NCBI RefSeq assembly: GCF_042408365.1
Contig: NZ_JBHOQJ010000061.1
Location: forward strand, 1-8,752
Length of the DNA stretch: 8,752 nucleotides
Direction of reading: 5' to 3'
Source: Thermoflexus sp042408365
Lineage (GTDB): Bacteria; Chloroflexota; Anaerolineae; Thermoflexales; Thermoflexaceae
The translations under genes and the position numbers were made by a program. Under the pieces are notes generated by a model that worked only from the letters and a program-made list of their open reading frames with translations, was not told the origin of the DNA and searched no databases. Positions within the stretch are counted from its first letter, which is position 1. Each line of letters opens with the position of its first letter. Below, piece after piece: positions 1 through 5,694 of this stretch.

Positions 1-23
1 CCCGCGCGGCAAAGCCGCGCGGG
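1..23. repeat. GC-rich perfect hairpin at window edge
   Basis: A perfect inverted repeat with 10-bp arms (CCCGCGCGGC and GCCGCGCGGG) closes on an AAA loop. It would form a very stable stem-loop on either strand. No T-run follows on the plus strand. The minus-strand downstream side lies outside the window, so I cannot tell whether it is a terminator for minus-strand transcripts. The structure is seen; the role is unknown. Confidence 0.5.
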
Positions 24-140
24 GAGGGAGGAAAGGGGGGTGGGGCGATTCCCTTCACCACGTAGTCCTTCGAATCTTCAACATTTGGAGCTTGCCACTC
101 CTGAGAGGAGGAACTACCAACCCGAGAATGGGTTCCCATT

Positions 141-172
141 AATAAAAAAGGCCCGGCCGCTCAGGCCGGGCC
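141..172 (-). terminator. Rho-independent terminator of the tRNA-Gln gene
   Basis: On the minus strand a 9-bp perfect GC stem (150-158 pairing with 164-172, 5-nt loop) is followed at once by six T residues and then ATT (149-141). It lies only a few nucleotides past the 3' end of the tRNA. The layout is that of a classical intrinsic terminator for a monocistronic tRNA transcript. Confidence 0.85.
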
Positions 173-177
173 CGGGT

Positions 178-249
178 CTGGGGAGGGAGGACTCGAACCT
201 CCACCCTCGGCTCCAAAGGCCGGTGTCCTGCCCCTTAGACGACTCCCCA
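178..249 (-). tRNA. trnQ: tRNA-Gln (anticodon UUG)
   Basis: The minus strand folds as a cloverleaf. The acceptor arm TGGGGAG (249-243) pairs with CTCCCCA (185-179), and the discriminator is G178. The D-stem is GTCT/GGAC, the anticodon loop is CTTTGGA with anticodon TTG (reads CAA), and the T-arm is GGAGG-TTCGAGT-CCTCC. The anticodon stem has one mismatch at its outer pair. U1-A72 is the typical weak first pair of bacterial tRNA-Gln. The 3' CCA is not encoded; the genomic sequence after G73 is ACC, so CCA must be added enzymatically. A strong promoter lies immediately upstream and an intrinsic terminator immediately downstream, so it appears to be a single-gene transcription unit. Confidence 0.95.
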
Positions 250-258
250 CCGCTTTCA

Positions 259-267
259 ATTATAGCA
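259..267 (-). promoter_or_regulatory. Extended -10 promoter of tRNA-Gln
   Basis: The minus strand carries TGCTATAAT: a perfect TATAAT (264-259) preceded by the TGN extension (267-265). The expected start of transcription is about 3 nt before the mature tRNA 5' end at 249. No convincing -35 is present at the usual spacing, which is tolerated by extended -10 promoters. Confidence 0.7.
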
Positions 268-308
268 TGCCAGCAGGTGAGGAGCCAGAAGGCATCTTAC
301 CTGATTAG

Positions 309-342
309 AGCGCACGGGACGCCTTTAGGGGCCCTGTGCGCT
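309..342 (-). terminator. Possible stem-loop terminator after the PCuAC gene
   Basis: The arms AGCGCAC-GGG (309-318) and CCC-T-GTGCGCT (332-342) pair over 10 bp with one bulged base, about 45 nt past the PCuAC stop codon on the minus strand. No T-run follows, so it may act as a 3' mRNA stabiliser or as part of a factor-dependent terminator. Structure seen; function inferred. Confidence 0.4.
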
Positions 343-386
343 TCTCAGCGGCTCCAAATGCTCCACGGGCGGGTCCCCCCGCGGTC

Positions 387-878
387 TCACGGCTGCTTTG
401 GCATCTCCTTGACCGGAACGGAGAGACGGAGCTCCCCACTTTTCTCGAAGCGAAGGGTCACGGTGAACGTATCCCCAGCCTTCAGATCCTGTTTCAATCC
501 GATCAACATCACGTGAAGGCCGCGAGGTCGGAATTCCACCCGCCCTTTTGCGGGGATCTCAACCCGGGGGACCGGCCGCATTTTCGCCACATCGCCTTCC
601 ATCACAGTCTCATGGAATTCCACCTTTTCCGCCACATCGGAGGCCGCGCCGACCAGGGCGTCGGGCTGATCGCCGTTGTTCACCACGACGAAATAGACCG
701 CGCTGGTGCCCTCGCCTCCGTGCCCCATCCCCTGGCTCATCCCCATCGCCCCAGGCCGAGCCCATGGGTCCTGGATCTGAATCTGGGGGCCTGTGGCGGC
801 CGGAGCAGCGCATGCGGCGATCAAAGCCCCCAAGAGAAACAGAAACCTCAACATCTTCGTGGGATGCGAACCAAGCAT
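387..878 (-). CDS. PCu(A)C-family periplasmic copper chaperone (lipoprotein)
   Basis: This 163-residue protein is an extracytoplasmic Cu(I) carrier of the PCu(A)C (DUF461) family, which delivers copper to the CuA centre of cytochrome oxidase subunit II, often together with Sco. The family signature H-X10-M-X21-H-X-M is present exactly, as His89, Met100, His122 and Met124. The N-terminus has a short hydrophobic stretch and the lipobox I-A-A-C (Cys23), so the protein is probably lipid-anchored. A Met/His-rich patch (Met45, Met47, Met51, His53) could hold extra copper. The start at 878 is supported by GGAGGT six nucleotides upstream; an in-frame ATG at 854 is an alternative and would still leave a signal sequence. 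It is the last gene of the oxidase/copper cluster, downstream of the Sco gene, but a 191-bp gap with a palindromic operator suggests separate control. Confidence 0.93.
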   Translation of the reverse strand: MLGSHPTKMLRFLFLLGALIAACAAPAATGPQIQIQDPWARPGAMGMSQGMGHGGEGTSAVYFVVVNNGDQPDALVGAASDVAEKVEFHETVMEGDVAKMRPVPRVEIPAKGRVEFRPRGLHVMLIGLKQDLKAGDTFTVTLRFEKSGELRLSVPVKEMPKQP

Positions 879-927
879 CTGAACACCTCCGAGAGAAGGT
901 GGGGATTGCGCAACGGGCAGGGCTTTT

Positions 928-943
928 CAATGTTCTAACATTG
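928..943. promoter_or_regulatory. Perfect 16-bp palindrome upstream of the PCuAC gene (site 1)
   Basis: CAATGTT-CT-AACATTG is a 7+2+7 inverted repeat located 50-65 bp before the PCuAC start. Size and symmetry fit the binding site of a dimeric transcription factor. Which regulator binds it is not evident from the sequence. It also contains TTGAAA (minus strand, reading out of its edge), which could be a -35, but no good -10 follows. Confidence 0.6.
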
Positions 944-1011
944 GCGAGGTACTGCTTTAAATCTTGGGGTTTTCTGGGGCTGGGCCATCCCTTGCTTTAC
1001 CGTTGTGCCGT

Positions 1012-1027
1012 CTTTGTTAGAACTTTG
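1012..1027. promoter_or_regulatory. Second operator-like site upstream of the PCuAC gene (site 2)
   Basis: CTTTGTTAGAACTTTG matches the reverse complement of the perfect palindrome at 928-943 at 13 of 16 positions, including the whole GTTAGAAC core. The two centres (935.5 and 1019.5) are 84 bp apart, close to eight helical turns. This would place two protein dimers on the same DNA face. It lies just after the Sco stop codon. Role inferred. Confidence 0.5.
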
Positions 1028-1069
1028 AGAAGCCCTGTGCGTATCCCTAAAACCCACGCGGACAAGGCC

Positions 1070-1729
1070 CTAAGATGCCGGACGCTCCCGCAACAGGCGA
1101 CGGATCTTTTCCATCGCCTCGTTCAGATCGGTGCGGCTTCCAGGGAGGAGCGCTCGAACCCGCCCTTGGCGATCCACTAGGAAAATCCGGTCGGTGTGGT
1201 TGATGAAATAGGTGGTTTGGGCCTCTGATGCGGCCGGCGTCCCGCTCCTCGGTGTCCCGTTAATGACATATACCCGCTCCGTGTAGATCCCCAGTACGTC
1301 GGTGAGGTGTCGGATCGTTGAGGGATCGCCAGTGAGGAAAACCCAATTGCGGAAGTCCACCTTGCGCACTTGGGCATAATGGCGCAGCACCTCCGGCGTA
1401 TCCCGCTCCGGATCGAAAGTAATGGTGACGAAGAAGACCTCGTCGGACAATCCCTCCGCGGCGACCTGTTGCTGGATCTCCATCATGCGGGCGGTGATCA
1501 TCGGGCAGATATCGGGGCAGTGGGTGTAGACCATCCCCAGAACCACGACCTTCCCCCGGGTCTGGCCAAGCCAGAACGTGTTCCCTTCCTGATCCGTAAG
1601 CGGCCAATCCGGGACGGTCATATAAACCGGCAGCGATTCCGCCCGGGCGTCCAGGGCGATCTTCACCGCACCTGCCGCGGCGACAAAGAGCAAACCGATT
1701 CCCACCCCCAGCCAGAACCAGCGTGGCAT
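1070..1729 (-). CDS. Sco/SenC family copper-binding oxidase assembly protein
   Basis: This 219-residue membrane-anchored thioredoxin-fold protein is of the Sco1/SenC/PrrC family. The family binds copper and acts as a thiol reductant in building the CuA site of cytochrome oxidase. Residues 5-24 form one transmembrane anchor. The copper-binding CxxxC lies in YTHCPDICP (Cys71, Cys75), and the conserved downstream histidine is His178 in INHTDRIFLVD, followed by the usual Asp-x-x-Gly turn. The reading frame stays open upstream to 2056, but I chose ATG 1729: AGGAGG lies 9 nt before it, the TM helix starts immediately, and the upstream extension only translates a repeat hairpin. The gene sits between the oxidase subunit I gene and the PCuAC chaperone, the expected company. 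The predicted location is the outer face of the cytoplasmic membrane. Confidence 0.95.
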   Translation of the reverse strand: MPRWFWLGVGIGLLFVAAAGAVKIALDARAESLPVYMTVPDWPLTDQEGNTFWLGQTRGKVVVLGMVYTHCPDICPMITARMMEIQQQVAAEGLSDEVFFVTITFDPERDTPEVLRHYAQVRKVDFRNWVFLTGDPSTIRHLTDVLGIYTERVYVINGTPRSGTPAASEAQTTYFINHTDRIFLVDRQGRVRALLPGSRTDLNEAMEKIRRLLRERPAS

Positions 1730-1824
1730 CTTCCATAACCTCCTGGTGTTTTTGTCATGCTTTGCGAGCACTTTTTCCTTGTGTTTTGAAGTATGCACTT
1801 GGGAAGATCTGCGACCTTTCTGCG

Positions 1825-1924
1825 CTTTCTCCTCTCTCCTCGCAGCCCTGTGGGCTGCGAGGAGAGAGGAGAAAGAATCCTCCAAGGGCTGGGGGCCGCC
1901 TTCGGCCGCCCCCCAGCCCCTAAA
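1825..1924. repeat. Intergenic hairpin repeat, copy 1
   Basis: Two stem-loops lie side by side. The first is a perfect inverted repeat with 24-bp arms (1825-1848 and 1852-1875) and a 3-nt loop; its stem is strand-biased, polypurine on one side (GGAGAGAGGAGAAAG). The second (1886-1919) is GC-rich, with a GGCCG/CGGCC inner stem and a GGGCTGGG/CCCAGCCC outer stem separated by a small bulge. A degenerate relative lies at 4799-4893 in the same orientation, sharing GGAGAGAGGAGAAA, GGGGGCCG and CCCCTAA in the same order. This suggests a dispersed, MITE- or REP-like intergenic family. Confidence 0.7.
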
Positions 1925-1980
1925 ACCCCCAGGGAGACTGCGTAAAAACGTGTTCGGCCGTATCCAGCAATCAAGTCTGG

Positions 1981-2020
1981 AAAAAGCGCTAGGGGCCGGC
2001 TGTTCGCGGACGGCCGGCCC
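1981..2020 (-). terminator. Probable terminator behind oxidase subunit I
   Basis: On the minus strand an 8-bp GC stem, GGGCCGGC/GCCGGCCC (2020-2013 with 2000-1993, 12-nt loop), is followed after 7 nt by TTTTT (1985-1981). It begins about 60 nt past the subunit I stop codon. The gap between stem and T-run is longer than ideal, so termination may be partial, with read-through into Sco. Confidence 0.5.
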
Positions 2021-2083
2021 ACACTTTATGCCTTCGCGAGAGAGCGGTAGGGCCATCCTGGGGAGATCCCGGGGTCCCGACCT

Positions 2084-3733
2084 CTACCGAATCGGCGCGG
2101 GGTTCGAAGGCAGGAACCCGTAGGCCGAGAACGGGGAGGTCTGGAGGACCTGGGTCAGCACCGGCGTATACGAGATCACGATCAAAACGGCCGCCACCGC
2201 CAGCCATACCCGCCAGCGCTCAAAAGCCGGCGGCGCATCGGCGGCGGTGTGCAGGGCCTCGGCGATCGGCACCTCCGCTTGGGCCGGTTGTCGGGAGAAC
2301 CACAAGGTCATCGCCATATTGAGCAGGAACAGCATTCCCGCGATGAACATCAGGGTCCCGCCGATCGCGGCCATGATCAGGAAAGGCATCCACTCCGGCA
2401 GCAGATACGGCGAGAAGCCCAGGTTCGTCCGCCGCGGCTCCCCTTCCAACCCACCGCGCATCATCCCCACAGCGAAGATCATCACGCCGATGAACCACAG
2501 ATACATGTTCGCCAGGGCCACTTTGCGGCTCCACAGGGCGCGGCCGGTCAAGTAGGGGACCATCCAGGTGGCCATGGCCATAAAGGTCAGCGTGACGGCG
2601 GTGCCCACCGTCAAGTGCAGGTGGCCGGGCACCCATGAGGTGTTGTGAACCACCAGGTTCACGTTATAGGAGGCGTTCACAATGCCGCTGATCCCCCCGA
2701 AAGCAAAGGCGATCATGGAAAGTGTGGCGCCGGCGAAGGCCGGCTCGCCCCAGGGGAGCCGGAGGATCCAGTCGATCAGCCCCCGACCGCCCCGTTGTCG
2801 CCCCGCGTATTCCAGGGAGGCCATCAGGTTGAAGGCGGTCAGCAAGCTGGGGATCGTCACAATGAAGGTTCCGAAGGCGTGAACCAGTTTCCACTCCTGA
2901 CCGATCGCCGGGTCGGTGTATTGATGATGGACCCCAATGGGCGTGGAGAAAAGCAACAGCATCAGGAAGGCGAGGCGGGCCATCGGGTCGCTGTACAATT
3001 TGCCGCCGGCCAGCCGGGGGACCATCGTATACCAGGCCACGTAGGCAGGCAGCAACCAGAAATAGACCAGGGGATGCCCGAAGTACCAGAAGAGCGTGCG
3101 GGCCAGCATCGGGTTGGTTTGCTTGACCAGGCCCAGGGACCAGGGGAGCAGGAGGAAGAGGACCTCAATGGCCACGCCCAGGGTGGCGATATACCACAAG
3201 ACGAAAACCACGATGGAACCGAAGGTCATGAGGGGGGTGCGTTGACCGGGGTTTTCCCGCCGCCAGGCCACATACGTCAGGATCAGGTTGGCCCCGCTGA
3301 TCCACGAGCCAACGATTAACAGGGTCGCTCCCAAGTAGAAAGCCGGATGGGCCATCAACGGGGGATAGAATGTGTAGAGGACATTCGCCTGGCGGGTCAG
3401 GATCGCGTAGCCCGCCGCCGCCACCCCGATCGTCATCAGCCCGAAGCCGGTCCAGCCCAAGCTCAGGCTGTAGAGCGGACGGCCGAGGGAGGCGCGGACG
3501 GCAACGGCCAGCAGCGCCACGATGTTGAAGGTGGTCCACACCAGGGCGTTCAACACCCCGTGAAATGTTAAGCCTTGATAGTAGTCATACCAAGGCATCG
3601 GCGGCAACAACTTGGCCCGGCTGAGGACCTGAAGCAGGCCGTAGAAGATCCCAATGGCGATCGCGATGTAGGCGATGTAAAGATGCCAGCGGATCAACCG
3701 CTTCTCGCTCTCGGAAATCGCGATAGCTCCCAT
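2084..3733 (-). CDS. cbaA: ba3-type cytochrome c oxidase subunit I
   Basis: This is the catalytic subunit (549 residues) of a B-family haem-copper oxidase, which reduces O2 to water in the cytoplasmic membrane and pumps protons. All metal ligands are visible: His58 (low-spin haem, LTFHGVLNALVW), His220 and cross-linkable Tyr224 in GHPLVYFWLLPAY, His269 and His270 for CuB in GVHHQYTDP, His371 (high-spin haem) and His373 (low-spin haem) in WVPGHLHL. The motifs YSDPMARLAFL, SLLTAFNLMASLEYAGR and WVPGH recall Thermus ba3 subunit I rather than A-family or cbb3 enzymes, and the length is normal for that family. There are about 13 hydrophobic segments. The start ATG 3733 has GGGGG five nucleotides upstream. 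It is in one operon with the CBS protein (72-bp gap) and subunit II. Haem types are inferred from family membership. Confidence 0.97.
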   Translation of the reverse strand: MGAIAISESEKRLIRWHLYIAYIAIAIGIFYGLLQVLSRAKLLPPMPWYDYYQGLTFHGVLNALVWTTFNIVALLAVAVRASLGRPLYSLSLGWTGFGLMTIGVAAAGYAILTRQANVLYTFYPPLMAHPAFYLGATLLIVGSWISGANLILTYVAWRRENPGQRTPLMTFGSIVVFVLWYIATLGVAIEVLFLLLPWSLGLVKQTNPMLARTLFWYFGHPLVYFWLLPAYVAWYTMVPRLAGGKLYSDPMARLAFLMLLLFSTPIGVHHQYTDPAIGQEWKLVHAFGTFIVTIPSLLTAFNLMASLEYAGRQRGGRGLIDWILRLPWGEPAFAGATLSMIAFAFGGISGIVNASYNVNLVVHNTSWVPGHLHLTVGTAVTLTFMAMATWMVPYLTGRALWSRKVALANMYLWFIGVMIFAVGMMRGGLEGEPRRTNLGFSPYLLPEWMPFLIMAAIGGTLMFIAGMLFLLNMAMTLWFSRQPAQAEVPIAEALHTAADAPPAFERWRVWLAVAAVLIVISYTPVLTQVLQTSPFSAYGFLPSNPAPIR

Positions 3734-3805
3734 AGCGACCCCCTTTTTAGACCTTGCGTAGATAGCACGATGAGCCCCAAACGAATACTGCCATGCGAAG
3801 CCCGC

Positions 3806-4183
3806 TTAAAGGGCTTTGCGGATGATATCGGTCACTGAGATCACGCCCAGCAGCCGCTCGCGGATCACTGGCGCGCGCCGGATCCCGGTCAGCGCGAAGA
3901 GGCGGGCTACATTCTCCACCGATAGATCCGGATTGACCACGATGCAGGGCTTGGTCATGATCTCGCGGACCAGCACCGACTGCGGGCTGAGGCCTTGGGC
4001 GACGACTTTGTAGATGATGTCCGTCTCGGTGACAATGCCGTAAGCATCCTCCTCGTTCATCCGCTCCACGATCAGCGCGCGCAGGCCCTTTTCCTTCATC
4101 AACGCGATGGCCTCCGCCACCGTGGCGGAGGGCTCGATGGTCACTACCTCCGTCGTCATAATGTCTTTGGCCTTCAATCCCAT
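3806..4183 (-). CDS. Stand-alone CBS-pair protein
   Basis: This 125-residue cytoplasmic protein consists only of two CBS domains (about 8-60 and 72-124). Such pairs fold as a Bateman module that usually binds adenine nucleotides such as AMP, ATP or S-adenosylmethionine and transmits energy status. The repeat pattern is clear: DIMTTEVVTIEPSATV and EIMTKPCIVVNPDLSV begin the two halves, and GIVTETDI and GVISVTDI end them, with the Thr/Asp pairs that usually contact ribose and phosphate. ATG 4183 is preceded by GGGGGT. It lies 30 bp behind subunit II and 72 bp before subunit I, all on the same strand, so it is almost certainly co-transcribed with the oxidase. No enzymatic or DNA-binding domain is attached. 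A role in tuning the oxidase or its synthesis is inference only. Confidence 0.93.
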   Translation of the reverse strand: MGLKAKDIMTTEVVTIEPSATVAEAIALMKEKGLRALIVERMNEEDAYGIVTETDIIYKVVAQGLSPQSVLVREIMTKPCIVVNPDLSVENVARLFALTGIRRAPVIRERLLGVISVTDIIRKAL

Positions 4184-4213
4184 GGCGCACCCCCTGAAAG
4201 AGCGATCGAGTGT

Positions 4214-4729
4214 TTAGCGCGCCCAGCAGGTCGCAGCCGAGGCGAAGGCCCGAGCAAGGTTCGGGCTTGGTTCCCCGGCGACGCGGGGCTCCACAATCAC
4301 CTTGGCGGACATCGCGTGATGGCCTAGCCCACAATATTCGTGGCAGACGATGAGGTACTCCCCGGGCTGGTCGAAACGGGCCTGGGCCCGGTTCACCACC
4401 CCGGGCACGGCCATCATGTTCACATTGGTGTTCAAGATCTTAAAGCCGTGTTGGACATCCTTGGAGGTGAGGTTGAACGTTACGGTGGAGCCTGCGGGGA
4501 TCCGGATCTCTCGGGGATTGAACAACCACATCTGGGCAACCACATTCACCACATACTGGCCCGGGGCAACTTCCACCACAGCGGGTTGATCGAAGGGGGG
4601 GATGTCGGTGACGCAGGTGGGCACACGGATCCCCAGGCCGAAGGCGCCGATGACGATCGCGACGAAGAAAGCGGTCATCAACAAGCCGGCGCCGAAGATG
4701 GCTACGCGTTCAAAGGGATCCCGAATCAT
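4214..4729 (-). CDS. cbaB: ba3-type cytochrome c oxidase subunit II (CuA)
   Basis: This 171-residue subunit carries the binuclear CuA centre that accepts electrons from cytochrome c. One N-terminal transmembrane helix (about 10-34) anchors a periplasmic cupredoxin domain. CuA ligands are complete: His94 (DVQHGF), then Cys129, Glu131 (backbone), Cys133, His137 and Met140 in the C-X3-C-X3-H-X2-M block CHEYCGLGHHAM. The one-helix architecture and short length fit B-family (ba3) subunit II, not the two-helix A-family protein. The tail beyond residue 150 is a little longer than I expect and ends with an extra Cys168. ATG 4729 follows GGGAGGT at 5-nt spacing. The gene sits between the small subunit IIa gene and the CBS gene. 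Confidence 0.96.
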   Translation of the reverse strand: MIRDPFERVAIFGAGLLMTAFFVAIVIGAFGLGIRVPTCVTDIPPFDQPAVVEVAPGQYVVNVVAQMWLFNPREIRIPAGSTVTFNLTSKDVQHGFKILNTNVNMMAVPGVVNRAQARFDQPGEYLIVCHEYCGLGHHAMSAKVIVEPRVAGEPSPNLARAFASAATCWAR

Positions 4730-4798
4730 ATGGACCTCCCGATTGTCTTAATGGATGGATGGTGCTTCCCCGGGCATACGGTGGAAGGGGCGGATGGC

Positions 4799-4893
4799 CC
4801 TTCCCCTCCCCACAGCCCAAAGGGTTGTGGGGAGAGAGGAGAAAAAATTCCTTGGGGGCCGCGAAGACGGCCCAAAGGCCCCTAAGGACCATA
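4799..4893. repeat. Intergenic hairpin repeat, copy 2
   Basis: This is a degenerate relative of the element at 1825-1924. The first hairpin has 13-bp arms (4806-4818 with 4822-4834, one G-T pair, AAA loop). It is followed by the shared GGAGAGAGGAGAAA block (4831-4844), then a second hairpin, GGGCCG/CGGCCC, around 4857-4872, and CCCCTAA at the end. It lies between the genes for oxidase subunits IIa and II, where transcription must cross it. Confidence 0.6.
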
Positions 4894-4908
4894 AAACCTC
4901 TTCCAGCA

Positions 4909-5034
4909 TTAGAAGGCCGTCATCCCGCGTGGGAGCAGGATGGTCAGATACAGACCGAACCACATGGCAGCAAACAGAAGGATCATCGCAAGGAACAGAA
5001 GCAAAGCCGCGCGGGGTTGGAAGGTTTCATGCAT
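4909..5034 (-). CDS. cbaD: ba3-type oxidase subunit IIa, 41 residues
   Basis: This small gene encodes 41 residues: a short hydrophilic start (MHETFQPR), one hydrophobic helix (about residues 9-34) and a short tail ending RGMTAF. Thermus ba3 oxidase has a comparable 34-residue subunit IIa, a single helix that fills the place of the second helix of A-family subunit II. The segment MWFGLYLTILLPRG resembles the FWLGVYAVFFARG end of that peptide, quoted from memory. ATG 5034 is preceded by a textbook AAGGAGGTG at 5-nt spacing. A second ATG four bases later is out of frame. It is the first gene of the oxidase cluster, 179 bp upstream of subunit II, and the position matches the Thermus order IIa-II-I. 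The reading frame and ribosome site are seen; the subunit assignment is a strong inference. Confidence 0.85.
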   Translation of the reverse strand: MHETFQPRAALLLFLAMILLFAAMWFGLYLTILLPRGMTAF

Positions 5035-5036
5035 TT

Positions 5037-5054
5037 CCGCACCTCCTTGTGCGG
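5037..5054 (-). promoter_or_regulatory. Ribosome binding site of subunit IIa displayed in a hairpin loop
   Basis: On the minus strand CCGCAC (5054-5049) pairs perfectly with GTGCGG (5042-5037) around the 6-nt loop AAGGAG, the core of the Shine-Dalgarno sequence. The start codon follows after AA. The hairpin would present the ribosome site, or partly hide it in the stem (the GGTG end), at the head of the oxidase operon mRNA. Confidence 0.55.
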
Positions 5055-5164
5055 TGAATCGCAAGCCCCGACACGCAATCGCCCTCAAACTCCTAAGCGC
5101 AACGATGCATCCACTTTCGCGATTCCGCCGAGGGAGCAGCCGTCGGAAGCTGTCTTTCCACCGC

Positions 5165-5665
5165 TCACTTGATCTTAGATACCTGAACGGTCGCTGGTTC
5201 CTGGTTCAATGAGGCGCTCGCTCCATTCATCCCGTTGCGCGATTGCATCATTCGGATCTGCAGGCTCCGCTTCGCGACTTCGGCGAAGGTGGTCGAACCG
5301 AGGAGCTGCTCCAGATAGGCCTGGGCTTGAGCCCAAATCGGGTGGATTGCGCAAAAGCTCGAGCGGGGGCAGAGATGGGGTTCGCGGGAACAGCGATTCA
5401 GGCGGATCGGCCCCTCCATGGCCTCCAGGACTTCCAGCAGGGTGATGGATTCAGGCGGCCGGGCCAACCGCACCCCACCCCGTCGACCTCGACTGGCCTC
5501 AACGAAGCCGGCCGCACAAAGATCCCGGATGATCTTTTGCAGGAACGCATAAGGGATCGCTTGTCGCCGTGCGATATCCCGAGCCCGCGCCCGCATCCCT
5601 GAAGGCAACATCGCCAGGTCCAGGATCACCCGCAGCGCATAATCGGCCCGCCGGCTGATCTCCAT
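5165..5665 (-). CDS. Rrf2-family transcriptional regulator with three cysteines
   Basis: This 166-residue Rrf2-type winged-helix regulator belongs to a family whose members (IscR, NsrR, RirA, CymR) sense Fe-S cluster status, nitric oxide, iron or sulfur compounds. The hallmark start ISRRADYALRVILDLA is present. The recognition region is IPYAFLQKIIRDLCAAGFV, followed by the wing SRGRRGGVRLARPP. Three cysteines in NRCSREPHLCPRSSFC (92, 99 and 105 from this start; C-X6-C-X5-C) occupy the cluster-binding place and suggest an Fe-S cofactor. I chose ATG 5665: GGAG lies 6 nt upstream, and the in-frame TTG at 5677 overlaps that ribosome site. The gene is 130 bp upstream of the oxidase genes on the same strand, so control of, or co-transcription with, the oxidase is likely. 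A palindrome at 5695-5711 may be its own operator. Confidence 0.9.
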   Translation of the reverse strand: MEISRRADYALRVILDLAMLPSGMRARARDIARRQAIPYAFLQKIIRDLCAAGFVEASRGRRGGVRLARPPESITLLEVLEAMEGPIRLNRCSREPHLCPRSSFCAIHPIWAQAQAYLEQLLGSTTFAEVAKRSLQIRMMQSRNGMNGASASLNQEPATVQVSKIK

Positions 5666-5694
5666 TGGGATCTCCAAGGGAAATTTAGATATTA

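Larger units (their letters stand above)
1730..2083. other. 354-bp intergenic region between Sco and oxidase subunit I
   Basis: No gene is supported here. On the minus strand it holds, in order, a hairpin plus T-run behind subunit I (1981-2020), one copy of a two-hairpin intergenic repeat (1825-1924), and an A/T-richer Sco leader with the AGGAGG ribosome binding site at 1739-1744. I could not identify a convincing -35/-10 pair for Sco in 1730-1824. Confidence 0.6.

Noticed and set aside
40..516. Long plus-strand reading frame over the tRNA and PCuAC 3' region
   Set aside because: It runs through the tRNA-Gln gene and antisense to PCuAC, and has no recognisable domain.
1825..1924. Hairpin repeat as a CRISPR array
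   Set aside because: The two copies lie about 3 kb apart, are degenerate, and have no regular spacers.
1730..2056. N-terminal extension of the Sco frame up to 2056
   Set aside because: The extra 109 residues merely translate the terminator-like hairpin and repeat. The ATG at 1729 has a strong ribosome site and starts directly at the membrane anchor.
2645..3319. 224-codon plus-strand frame inside subunit I
   Set aside because: It is antisense to a clearly conserved gene; its Gly/Gln/His-rich content is typical of a shadow frame in GC-rich DNA.
3747..4334. Minus-strand frame across the CBS gene, and a 15-codon peptide ending near 3747
   Set aside because: It is in a different frame from the real CBS and subunit II genes, and no ribosome site or family resemblance is present.
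9..5016. Identical 16-mer GCAAAGCCGCGCGGGG at 9-24 and 5001-5016
   Set aside because: One copy is part of the edge hairpin and the other is coding sequence of subunit IIa without the second arm. Chance in GC-rich DNA is the simplest explanation.
5675..5677. TTG as start of the Rrf2 gene
   Set aside because: The GGAG that would serve ATG 5665 overlaps this codon, and family members start right before ISRRADYAL.
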